Of a DNA stretch of 9,638 nt, positions 1-5,762 are shown in pieces. This DNA is from Desulfarculus sp. GTDB lineage: Bacteria > Desulfobacterota > Desulfarculia > Desulfarculales > Desulfarculaceae. Below the pieces are notes generated by a model. That model saw nothing but the letters and a program-made list of their open reading frames with translations. It was not told where the DNA came from and did no database searches. Location of the stretch: positions 1-9,638 of the forward strand of contig JAIUYB010000052.1 of the NCBI GenBank assembly GCA_020216625.1, read 5' to 3'. Within the stretch, counting starts at the first letter, position 1; the number at the start of each line of letters is the position of its first letter. Made by a program: the position numbers and the translations under genes.

Positions 1-57
1 GGCCCAGCCGCCGCGGCCCAAAAGACCCAGAACCTGGTAGCGCCCGATGGTCTTCAT
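1..57 (-). CDS. Ser/Thr protein kinase, N-terminal fragment (cut by window edge)
   Basis: Only the first 19 codons are present, translating as MKTIGRYQVLGLLGRGGWA. The pattern G-R-Y-x-V-L-x-x-L-G-R-G-G is the usual opening of bacterial Hanks-type (PknB-like) serine/threonine kinases: a short lead-in, then beta strand 1 and the glycine-rich ATP-binding loop (GxGxxG, here G-R-G-G-W-A, so the last Gly is Ala). The catalytic lysine, HRD and DFG motifs would lie outside the window. The ATG is 7 nt after the TGA of the metallophosphoesterase gene. Its Shine-Dalgarno-like GGTGAGG (plus-strand 63-69) contains that stop codon, so the two genes are probably translationally coupled. The family call rests on a short but characteristic stretch; whether the kinase is membrane-anchored or has sensor domains cannot be seen. 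Confidence 0.72.
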   Translation of the reverse strand, partial: MKTIGRYQVLGLLGRGGWA

Positions 58-64
58 GCCGGCC

Positions 65-793
65 TCACCACAGGCGCGAGGCGTTGAAATCGGGAAAGCC
101 TCGCTCCAGGATGGCCCTGACCGTCTTGGCGATGTCGTAGGCCACCGCCCGCACCTCGACGCTGCCTTCCTCGTCGTCGTGGACCAGGTATTTTGCCCGG
201 TTGTCGCCGTCCCGAGGTTGGCCCACGCTGCCAGCGTTGACCAACACTCGGCGGCCTGGTGGCAGAATGGTAAGGCCAATGGGCAACTCCCGCGGGCGGG
301 CCTGTCCGTCCGGATCCAACACCACCAGGCTCAGCTCGTGGGTGTGGCCCACGAAACAGACCGGCTCCGGCAGCTTTTGCATGACGGCGGCCAACTCGCG
401 GCCCCTGACCTCGAAAAGATAGCGGATGGGGCTCTCCGGCGGCAGGCCATGGACGAAACGCCGTCCATGGGCGGATAGGAAAAGGGGCAAGTCGCGGCAA
501 TAGTCTAGGGTGGCCTGGCTGATGAGTCCGCGGGTGATTTCCAGCGAGCGCCGGGCGGAGGAGTTGAACCGGGCCAGGCAGTCTGGGTCCACCAGCCCCA
601 GCTCGTGATTGCCCAGTACCGACGGGATGCCCTGGGCGCGGAGCAGTTCCACCACCGCCTCGGGCTCCGGGCCATAGCCCAGGTTGTCTCCCAGGCAATA
701 GACCAAGTCCGGGGCCTGCTCCCGCAGATCGGCCAGCACCGCCCGGAATGCTTCCAGATTAGCGTGGATGTCGCTGATCACCGCCAGGCGCAT
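65..793 (-). CDS. Calcineurin-like metallophosphoesterase (ApaH/YfcE-like)
   Basis: A 242-residue cytoplasmic phosphoesterase of the two-metal calcineurin fold. The metal-binding motifs appear in order: D8-x-H10 (SDIHAN), G35-D36-N37, G61-N62-H63-E64, H115 and G149-H150-T-H152. A G-S-V-G-Q-P-R block at 188-194 follows, typical of the small single-domain Metallophos_2 subgroup. Family members hydrolyse phosphomonoesters, phosphodiesters or dinucleoside polyphosphates, and some act as protein phosphatases; the substrate here is unknown. I chose the ATG at 793 because GGGAGG lies 10 nt upstream and the protein then begins directly with the first strand (MRLAVISDIH). An in-frame ATG at 907 would add 38 residues lacking family character and would put the candidate promoter inside the gene. 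The kinase start lies 7 nt downstream, so the pair may be an opposing phosphatase/kinase couple; that is inference. Confidence 0.9.
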   Translation of the reverse strand: MRLAVISDIHANLEAFRAVLADLREQAPDLVYCLGDNLGYGPEPEAVVELLRAQGIPSVLGNHELGLVDPDCLARFNSSARRSLEITRGLISQATLDYCRDLPLFLSAHGRRFVHGLPPESPIRYLFEVRGRELAAVMQKLPEPVCFVGHTHELSLVVLDPDGQARPRELPIGLTILPPGRRVLVNAGSVGQPRDGDNRAKYLVHDDEEGSVEVRAVAYDIAKTVRAILERGFPDFNASRLW

Positions 794-856
794 CGCTGGT
801 TCGCCTCCCATGAAGCCCTTCCCACCGCGCCGATCGCGGCCCGGGGCCTGCCTTCC

Positions 857-885
857 ATAATATGCCCCTCTGACCAGCCGGCCAA
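857..885 (-). promoter_or_regulatory. Candidate sigma70-type promoter for the phosphoesterase/kinase unit
   Basis: On the minus strand, TTGGCC (plus 880-885) is followed by a 17 nt spacer and TATTAT (plus 857-862). The -10 matches TATAAT at 5 of 6 positions and the -35 matches TTGACA at 4 of 6, with optimal spacing. Transcription would start near 850, giving a leader of roughly 55 nt before the phosphoesterase ATG at 793. It sits in the largest gene-free gap of the window (794-941), where a new transcription unit would be expected. The prediction is by eye only. Confidence 0.5.
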
Positions 886-900
886 GCTGGTTCGTGAACC
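873..900. repeat. Overlapping inverted repeats at the -35 region (possible operator)
   Basis: ACCAGC (873-878) and GCTGGT (886-891) form a 6 bp inverted repeat with a 7 nt spacer that contains most of the candidate -35 box. The right arm overlaps a second palindrome, GGTTC-GT-GAACC (889-900). This placement would suit a repressor or activator site controlling the phosphoesterase promoter. No T-tract follows on either strand, so it does not look like an intrinsic terminator for the MFS gene. The function is inferred only from position and symmetry. Confidence 0.35.
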
Positions 901-941
901 GGAGCATCGCGCGCGAAGGGTTGATTCCCGCTGCCGACAGG

Positions 942-2150
942 CTAGCAGGTTTGGGTCGGAGGGTGGCGAATGCTTGCCACCAGCCCGGCGGCGATCAGAT
1001 CCAACAGCAGGAAGGTAAGATAGGCCGAGTCATAGGACCCAGTGAGGGCGAAGCTCTGGCCCATGACCAGATAGCCCAGACCCTGCAGGGCCAGAAAAAG
1101 CACCAGCATGCGATAGACCCTGGTGAAATGCTCTCGACCGAATATGGCCGCGGTCAGGATGGGATAGGTTGACATCACCCCGCCCATGGCGAAACCGAAG
1201 ACCATCACGAAGGCGGCGGTGGCCATGGCCGAGCCGCCGGCCAAACCCAAGCCCAGGCCCAAGGCTTTGGCCAGGAACAGGCACCAGACCACCCGCACCG
1301 GTGGCCACCAGTCGCAGAAAAGGCCCCAAAGGTATTTGCCGGAGGCCCCCAGGAGGGCCATGGCCGCGGTCAGAGCCATGGCCCAGCGGCTGTCCAGCCC
1401 CAGGTCCTGAAAGCGTGGCGCGATCTGAAACATCACTCCCATGGCTCCGCTGAGACCCATGGCGTAGGCCAGACCCAACTTCCAAAACGAGGCCTGTCGC
1501 CAAATCTGGCGAGGGTCCAGGTCGTGATCGCCAGTTGGCCAATCACCGTCCTCGCCCGGTCGATCCGTAGGCGGTGGGTTCGCGGCCCCATCCGGCCAGT
1601 GGCCGCATTCCTCGGGCGTGGTGCGAATGAAGATCCAGGCCAAGGGCGCCACGCCCAGCACCCCCAGGCCGATGAACAAGGCGGCATCTGCCAGGCCGTA
1701 CTCCTCGATCAGGCGCAGGGCCAGATAGGGCAGCACCGCTCCGGAAAGCGAGATGCCGGTGGTGGCCAGACCGATGGCCTGGCCACGGTTTTTTGCAAAC
1801 CAGTTGGAGAGCACGGTGTGGGATACGATGCCGCTCATGGCCGCGTTGCCCACTTGCAACAGCACGTAGCAGAAGATGAAGATCCACAAGCTCTCCACCC
1901 GCCCCAGCAATGCGAAAGCCAAGCAGGCCAGGAACGGTCCCAGAGTCATCAACCGGCGCGCGCCCAAGCGAGGGATCAGGCCGCCATAGGTGAACTGGGC
2001 CAGCAGACCGCAGGCGAAACCCAGGCCGGGGGCCAGGTTGAGATCGGCCCGGGACCAATCCCGGGCCGCGCACAAGGGCAAGAGGAAGGCGTTGAAAACG
2101 TAGAAGCTGGTGCCGGTGGACATGAAGTTGGCCAGGCAGGCCACCGCCAC
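942..2150 (-). CDS. MFS transporter (monocarboxylate/oxalate-type family)
   Basis: An inner-membrane carrier of the major facilitator superfamily, 402 residues from the GTG at 2150, with about twelve hydrophobic segments. The loop after TM2 (56-66, GGLIPRLGARR) aligns with MFS motif A (GxLxDRxGRR), but the usual Asp is Pro. The stretch around 116-128 (NWFAKNRGQAIGL) is the WFxxRRGxAxG pattern of OxlT/MCT-like carriers, and T-P-E-E-C-G-H-W-P-D-G (178-188) matches the PEDMGLLPDG pattern before the central cytoplasmic loop (about 190-218). Substrate is unknown; a small organic acid is likely from family and context. The start is doubtful: codons just upstream read F-P-G-W-W-I, which resembles the conserved YGWWI entry to TM1, yet no in-frame ATG, GTG or TTG precedes 2150 back to the previous gene. 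The true N-terminus may use a rare start codon. It ends in TAG and follows the kinase-like gene in the same direction. Confidence 0.85.
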   Translation of the reverse strand: MAVACLANFMSTGTSFYVFNAFLLPLCAARDWSRADLNLAPGLGFACGLLAQFTYGGLIPRLGARRLMTLGPFLACLAFALLGRVESLWIFIFCYVLLQVGNAAMSGIVSHTVLSNWFAKNRGQAIGLATTGISLSGAVLPYLALRLIEEYGLADAALFIGLGVLGVAPLAWIFIRTTPEECGHWPDGAANPPPTDRPGEDGDWPTGDHDLDPRQIWRQASFWKLGLAYAMGLSGAMGVMFQIAPRFQDLGLDSRWAMALTAAMALLGASGKYLWGLFCDWWPPVRVVWCLFLAKALGLGLGLAGGSAMATAAFVMVFGFAMGGVMSTYPILTAAIFGREHFTRVYRMLVLFLALQGLGYLVMGQSFALTGSYDSAYLTFLLLDLIAAGLVASIRHPPTQTC

Positions 2151-2160
2151 GATCCACCAG

Positions 2161-2177
2161 CCGGGGAAAATCCCCGG
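2161..2177. repeat. Short perfect hairpin upstream of the MFS gene
   Basis: CCGGGGA (2161-2167), loop AAA, TCCCCGG (2171-2177): a perfect 7 bp stem in the 68 nt between the stop of the kinase-like gene and the annotated MFS GTG. No T-run follows on either strand, so it is not a standard intrinsic terminator. It lies inside codons that appear to extend the MFS reading frame, so it could be coding, a translational control element, or chance in GC-rich DNA. Confidence 0.4.
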
Positions 2178-2218
2178 AGACGGCTCGGCCGGCCCCGGGG
2201 TTATAGGCCGCCCAAGCC

Positions 2219-3049
2219 TCAGACGGGCCAGTTCAGGTTGAGGGTGGACACCCGAATCTGGTTGACCACCGGCAGGTCGCCAGCCAGCTTGCGGGCCAGA
2301 TCCTCGGCCCGGCGGCTCTCCTCCTTGGCGTGGAGATAGCCGGAGAGCACGATGGCGCCCTCGGGCGAGAGATCGGCCTTGAGCAGGTTGGAGCGCAACA
2401 GCTCCCGCCGTAGCCGGGCCTCCACAAACTTGGCCGTGGCCAGGGGCTTCAGGGTCTTCTCCAGGGCCTCATCCGGGTGTAGGCGACGCACCTCGGCCAC
2501 CGATTGGCGCAGGATCGCCACCGCCCCGTCCTGGTCGAGGGTCTCGGTGTTGAGCACCAAGTGGTACAACCCCCAGTCGCGCAGATCATTGTCGAAGATC
2601 TGGCGCACCAGGGCCCGGCGTTCCTGATCGTGGCGCTCCACCCGCTCCCGGGCCTCCTCGGGCTCCAGCCCCATGGCCCGGGCCACCCGGGCCACCCGCA
2701 GCGCGGTGGGCGCCACCACCCGCACCCGCAGCACCGGCGGCACCTCGCGCAACACCACCTGGGCTCCACGCCCCAGGATGACCACGTTGCCCCGCGAGGC
2801 CACCTCCAGGATCACCGCCGCGTAAAGCGAGGTGTAGACCGGCTGGGCGAAGAACATGCGCTCCAAAACACTCAAGCCGCGCTCCATCTGCAGGTCCTGG
2901 ACCTCCTCGGCGAAGCAGGGGGCCAGGCCGCAGGCCACGTCCTTCAACCTCGAGGCGCCCACCAGCTCGTAGCCCAGCACCTTGGCCAAGCTCTCGGCAA
3001 CCTCGTCACCCAGGCTGCCCACTTGGCGCGATATGGTCACAACCGCCAT
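2219..3049 (-). CDS. Cytidylate-kinase-like P-loop protein with C-terminal BON domain
   Basis: A 276-residue, apparently cytoplasmic two-domain protein. Residues 1 to about 195 resemble the cytidylate kinase-like family (Cytidylate_kin_2): the opening strand V-V-T-I-S-R-Q leads into a degenerate phosphate-binding loop (7-15, SRQVGSLGD, without the Walker Lys). Then come ILGRGAQVVL (91-100), VLRVRVVAP (106-114), an Arg-rich lid-like helix (117-150) and DLRDWGLYHLVLNTETLD (155-172), a hallmark of the family. Residues about 205-270 resemble a BON domain (GAIVLSGYLHAKEESRRAEDLA then VVNQIRVS), a fold linked to phospholipid, ligand or membrane binding, mostly in exported proteins. No signal peptide is present. 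The ATG at 3049 has GGGAG about 6 nt upstream, and the gene starts 27 nt after the enoyl-CoA hydratase stop, so it is probably in the same operon. True CMP kinase activity is doubtful; a regulatory or stress role is possible but unproven. Confidence 0.8.
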   Translation of the reverse strand: MAVVTISRQVGSLGDEVAESLAKVLGYELVGASRLKDVACGLAPCFAEEVQDLQMERGLSVLERMFFAQPVYTSLYAAVILEVASRGNVVILGRGAQVVLREVPPVLRVRVVAPTALRVARVARAMGLEPEEARERVERHDQERRALVRQIFDNDLRDWGLYHLVLNTETLDQDGAVAILRQSVAEVRRLHPDEALEKTLKPLATAKFVEARLRRELLRSNLLKADLSPEGAIVLSGYLHAKEESRRAEDLARKLAGDLPVVNQIRVSTLNLNWPV

Positions 3050-3076
3050 CTCAGCTCCCTGTCCCCGCGCCGCCGG

Positions 3077-3859
3077 CTAGCGGCAGCGGTACACCGGCTT
3101 GCGCTTTTCCATGAACGCCCGCGCGCCCTCCTTCATGTCCTCGCTGGCGGTGAGCCCGGCCCAAAGGTCGGACTCCAACTCCAGCCGATCCATGAGGCAT
3201 AGATCGCGGGTTCGATTGATGGCCTTCTTGGCCGCCATAACCCCCAAAGGCCCTCGCTTGGCGATGGTTCGAGCCAACTCCAGGCAGGCATCCAGTACCT
3301 CGCCTTCGCTGACCACCTTTTCCACCAGGCCATAGCCCAGGGCCTCGTCGGCGCTGATGCTGGCGCCAGTGTAGACCAACTCCTTGAGCTTACCCAAGGG
3401 CAGGAACTGGCCGGCGCGGGCAATGCCTCCGTTGCCGGGGAAGACCGAAAGATTCACCTCCGGAAAACCCAGTTTGGCGTTCTGGCTGGCATAGCGGATG
3501 TCGCAGGCCAGAGCCAGCTCCAGCCCGCCGCCCAGGCAATAGCCATGCACCGCGGCGATCACTGGCCAGACGAAATTCTCGATCTGGGAGTAAATGGAAT
3601 GGGTCAGCATCAGGCGGCGCTTGGCTGTCTCCGGGGTCAGCTCCAGGAAGGTCTTGATATCCGCCCCGCCGGCGAACGCCTTCTCTCCAGCCCCGGTCAA
3701 CACCACCGCCCGCATCTCGTCCCGGCGTTGGTCAAGTTCGGCGAAAGCGTCGCGGATGGCCAACTTGGTGGGCACGTCCAGCGCGTTCATGGGCGGGTGG
3801 TCGATGGTGACCACCGCCACCTGGTCCTTGATTTCGCAACGCACCAGTTCTTCGCTCAT
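3077..3859 (-). CDS. Enoyl-CoA hydratase/isomerase (crotonase family)
   Basis: A 260-residue cytoplasmic crotonase-fold enzyme, full length for the family. It would hydrate a trans-2-enoyl-CoA to the 3-hydroxyacyl-CoA, or isomerise a double bond. The oxyanion-hole segments are F-A-G-G-A-D-I (62-68) and G-Y-C-L-G-G-G-L-E-L (106-115). Both glutamates used by classical hydratases are present, E114 (GGGLEL) and E134 (LGFPEV), with the same 20-residue spacing as in rat mitochondrial hydratase. The C-terminal trimerisation helices and the usual ending (EGARAFMEKRKPVY) are intact. GGAGAG precedes the ATG with a 7 nt spacer, and the gene lies 17 nt after dctM. Having both Glu residues favours hydratase activity over isomerase-only or other crotonase chemistry. 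Exact chain-length or ring substrate is not evident. Confidence 0.93.
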   Translation of the reverse strand: MSEELVRCEIKDQVAVVTIDHPPMNALDVPTKLAIRDAFAELDQRRDEMRAVVLTGAGEKAFAGGADIKTFLELTPETAKRRLMLTHSIYSQIENFVWPVIAAVHGYCLGGGLELALACDIRYASQNAKLGFPEVNLSVFPGNGGIARAGQFLPLGKLKELVYTGASISADEALGYGLVEKVVSEGEVLDACLELARTIAKRGPLGVMAAKKAINRTRDLCLMDRLELESDLWAGLTASEDMKEGARAFMEKRKPVYRCR

Positions 3860-3876
3860 TTGGGTTCTCTCCGGCG

Positions 3877-5187
3877 CTAACGCGCCACCATCAGGGAAGG
3901 CAGCCAGGTGGTCATTTCAGGCGCCAACATGCAGACGGCCAGACACAGCGCCTGGCAGATCACATAGGGCCAGACCGAATTGTAGATGTCGGTCATGGTC
4001 ACATCCGGCGGCGACACTCCCTTGAGAATGAACAGGTTGAAGCCAAAGGGCGGGGTGATGTAGGCCATCTCCATGTTCACCACGAACAGGATGCCGAACC
4101 AAAGAGGGTCGAAGCCCAGTTGGCTGATCACCGGAACGAAGATCGGCGTGGTCAGGAGCAGGATGCCAGCCGGGTCCAGGAAGCAGCCCAGCAAAAAGTA
4201 GATGAATTGGATGGTGAGCAGGATAGTCCAGCGGCCCACATCCAGGGAGAGGATCCACTTCTGCACCATGTCCTGGATGCCGGCGTAGGCCAGGAAATGG
4301 GTGAAGGCGTTGGCCCCGATTATGATCCAGAAGATCATCACCGTCAGGTGCATGGTTTCGATCAGAGACTGCCGGGTCCGTACCCAGGTCAGTCGGCGAT
4401 GCAGGGCCGCGGCCAGGAAAGCCCCGCCAGCGCCGATGCCAGCCGCCTCGGTGGGGGTGCAGATGCCCAGGTACATCACTCCCAGCACCAACGTCACCAG
4501 AAGCAACGGGGCGATGACGCCCTTCAGGGTCTCCATTTTCTGGGCCAGGGTGTAGCGCTCTGTGCCGGCCGGGGCCAATTCCTTCTGGAGCAGGCAGCGC
4601 ACGCCGATGTAGGCGATGAAGATCAGCGTGAGCATGATTCCGGGCAGGATGCCGCCGGCGAAGAGCTGCCCCACCGATACATCGGTCATGTTGCTGTAGA
4701 GCACCATGATGATCGATGGCGGAATCAGAATGCCAAGCGCCCCGCCAGCGTTGATGCTGCCCAGGGCCATGCTTTTGTCGTAGCCGCGGGAGAGCATGGA
4801 GGGCAAGGCGATCAGGCCCATGGAGATGGTGGCGGCCGAGGAGATGCCGGCCATGGCGGCGAAGACCGCGCAGATGGCCACCGTGCCCATGGCCAGCCCG
4901 CCACGCAAGCCGCCCATCCAGCGATAGACGATCTCGTAGAGTTCGTCGGCCATGCCCGAGAATTTCAGCACGTTGGCCATCAACACGAATAGGGGCACCG
5001 CCAAAAGGATGTAGCTGGTCCCCTCGCCGTAGGCGGTGTTGAACAGCATCAGCAAACCCTTGGGGCCCCAGACCTGCAATGTGCCGAGGGTCGCGATGAA
5101 CAACAGGGAGAAGGCGATGGGAACCCCGATCAGCAATAGCGCGGTGAGCAAGCCGAAAACCACCAGGGCCATGATCTCAATGGGCAT
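3877..5187 (-). CDS. dctM: TRAP transporter large permease DctM
   Basis: The 12-TM ion-coupled translocation subunit of a tripartite ATP-independent periplasmic transporter, 436 residues, the normal family size. Visible DctM hallmarks include the N-terminal IGVPIAFSLLFIA helix, YILLAVPLFVLMANVLKFSG, GGLAMGTVAICAVFAAMAG with ISSAATISMG, the INAGGALGILIPPSIIMVLYS loop, and the C-terminal ITPPFGFNLFILKG motif. I chose the ATG at 5187, with GGGGAGG 6 nt upstream, over an in-frame GTG at 5208 that adds 7 residues and lacks a good ribosome site. The start overlaps the dctQ stop by 11 nt, so the two permease subunits are translationally coupled. The cation (Na+ or H+) and the substrate cannot be told from sequence. 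Confidence 0.95.
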   Translation of the reverse strand: MPIEIMALVVFGLLTALLLIGVPIAFSLLFIATLGTLQVWGPKGLLMLFNTAYGEGTSYILLAVPLFVLMANVLKFSGMADELYEIVYRWMGGLRGGLAMGTVAICAVFAAMAGISSAATISMGLIALPSMLSRGYDKSMALGSINAGGALGILIPPSIIMVLYSNMTDVSVGQLFAGGILPGIMLTLIFIAYIGVRCLLQKELAPAGTERYTLAQKMETLKGVIAPLLLVTLVLGVMYLGICTPTEAAGIGAGGAFLAAALHRRLTWVRTRQSLIETMHLTVMIFWIIIGANAFTHFLAYAGIQDMVQKWILSLDVGRWTILLTIQFIYFLLGCFLDPAGILLLTTPIFVPVISQLGFDPLWFGILFVVNMEMAYITPPFGFNLFILKGVSPPDVTMTDIYNSVWPYVICQALCLAVCMLAPEMTTWLPSLMVAR

Positions 5188-5695
5188 GACCCGCCTCCCC
5201 TCCTGCACCGGAGCCCAGCCTGAGGAATGCGCTCAGGGCGCCGGCCACCGCCTGCAGGGCCAGACAGGCCACTCCCAAGGGCACCGTGGCCATGGAAGGC
5301 CAAAGGATCAGTTCGGCGGCCGAAACCGAGGTCTGGCCAGATTCCAGGGCCTCCCAGGTGAGAATGGCCCCATGCCAGACCATGGGGCCAGCGAAGACCA
5401 GCACCGTGATCGCGGTCACCAGGTCCACTATCGCCTTGGTCCGCGGGCCGAACCCACGATGCAGCACGTCGACTCGGACGTGTCCGCCATGAAAGAGGGT
5501 GTAGCCGCCACCCAACATCACCAGTGCGATCTGCAGATAGTTCTGCACCTCGGCCGACCAACTGGATGAAGTGCTGAGAAAATAGCGCAGCACCACCTCA
5601 TAAAAAACCAAGGCCGTCAAGATCAGGGTGATGGGGGCGACCAGGTAGCCAAGCCAAACGTTGACCTTGCCAATCCCTTGGATGATTTTTTGCAT
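5177..5695 (-). CDS. dctQ: TRAP transporter small permease DctQ
   Basis: The 4-TM small membrane subunit of the TRAP transporter, 172 residues from the ATG at 5695. Hydrophobic segments lie at roughly 13-35, 50-70, 91-110 and 130-152. The family pattern R-Y-F-L-S-T-S-S-S-W-S-A-E-V-Q-N-Y-L followed by G-G-H-V-R-V-D-V-L is clear. A second ATG at 5710, five codons upstream, directly abuts a strong hairpin and has no Shine-Dalgarno, whereas 5695 has GAGAGG with a 6 nt spacer; I therefore use 5695. The gene lies 67 nt after dctP and its end overlaps the start of dctM. Confidence 0.92.
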   Translation of the reverse strand: MQKIIQGIGKVNVWLGYLVAPITLILTALVFYEVVLRYFLSTSSSWSAEVQNYLQIALVMLGGGYTLFHGGHVRVDVLHRGFGPRTKAIVDLVTAITVLVFAGPMVWHGAILTWEALESGQTSVSAAELILWPSMATVPLGVACLALQAVAGALSAFLRLGSGAGGEAGHAH

Positions 5696-5711
5696 CGCTT
5701 TCCTCTCCATG

Positions 5712-5738
5712 GGCGGCGGAGCGCTGGGCTCCGCCGCC
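5712..5738 (-). promoter_or_regulatory. GC-rich intergenic hairpin between dctP and dctQ
   Basis: GGCGGCGGAGC (5712-5722) and GCTCCGCCGCC (5728-5738) are perfectly complementary, giving an 11 bp stem with a 5 nt loop, entirely between the dctP stop (5763) and the dctQ start (5695). There is no U-run after it on the transcribed strand, so it is not a typical intrinsic terminator. In transporter operons such structures are known to protect the upstream binding-protein mRNA from 3' decay or to lower downstream expression, giving more binding protein than permease. That role is inferred here. Confidence 0.7.
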
Positions 5739-5762
5739 GATGGTGGATCGGTTCCAGCCCGG

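Noticed and set aside
54..698. A minus-strand open frame of 214 codons overlapping the metallophosphoesterase
   Set aside because: Same-strand alternative frame; the phosphoesterase frame carries every metal-binding motif, while this one is Pro/Gly/Arg-rich.
794..907. N-terminal extension of the metallophosphoesterase from the ATG at 907
   Set aside because: The extra residues have no family similarity and include the candidate promoter; the ATG at 793 has a good ribosome site and starts at the first conserved strand.
2161..2177. Intrinsic terminator between the kinase-like and MFS genes
   Set aside because: The stem is perfect but no U-tract follows on the minus strand, and the codons seem to continue the MFS frame.
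1524..2339. A plus-strand open frame of 271 codons
   Set aside because: It lies antisense to the MFS gene and the end of the kinase-like gene, with Gln/Gly/Arg-rich low-complexity composition and no family signature.
2680..2700. Tandem 9 bp repeat (GGGCCACCC-like) in the kinase-like gene
   Set aside because: It simply encodes a repeated R-V-A tripeptide in an Arg-rich helix; two copies are too few to suggest a functional repeat.
4120..4992. A plus-strand open frame of 290 codons
   Set aside because: It is antisense to dctM; the His/Asp/Gln/Gly-rich translation is a mirror of a membrane protein's codons, not a real product.
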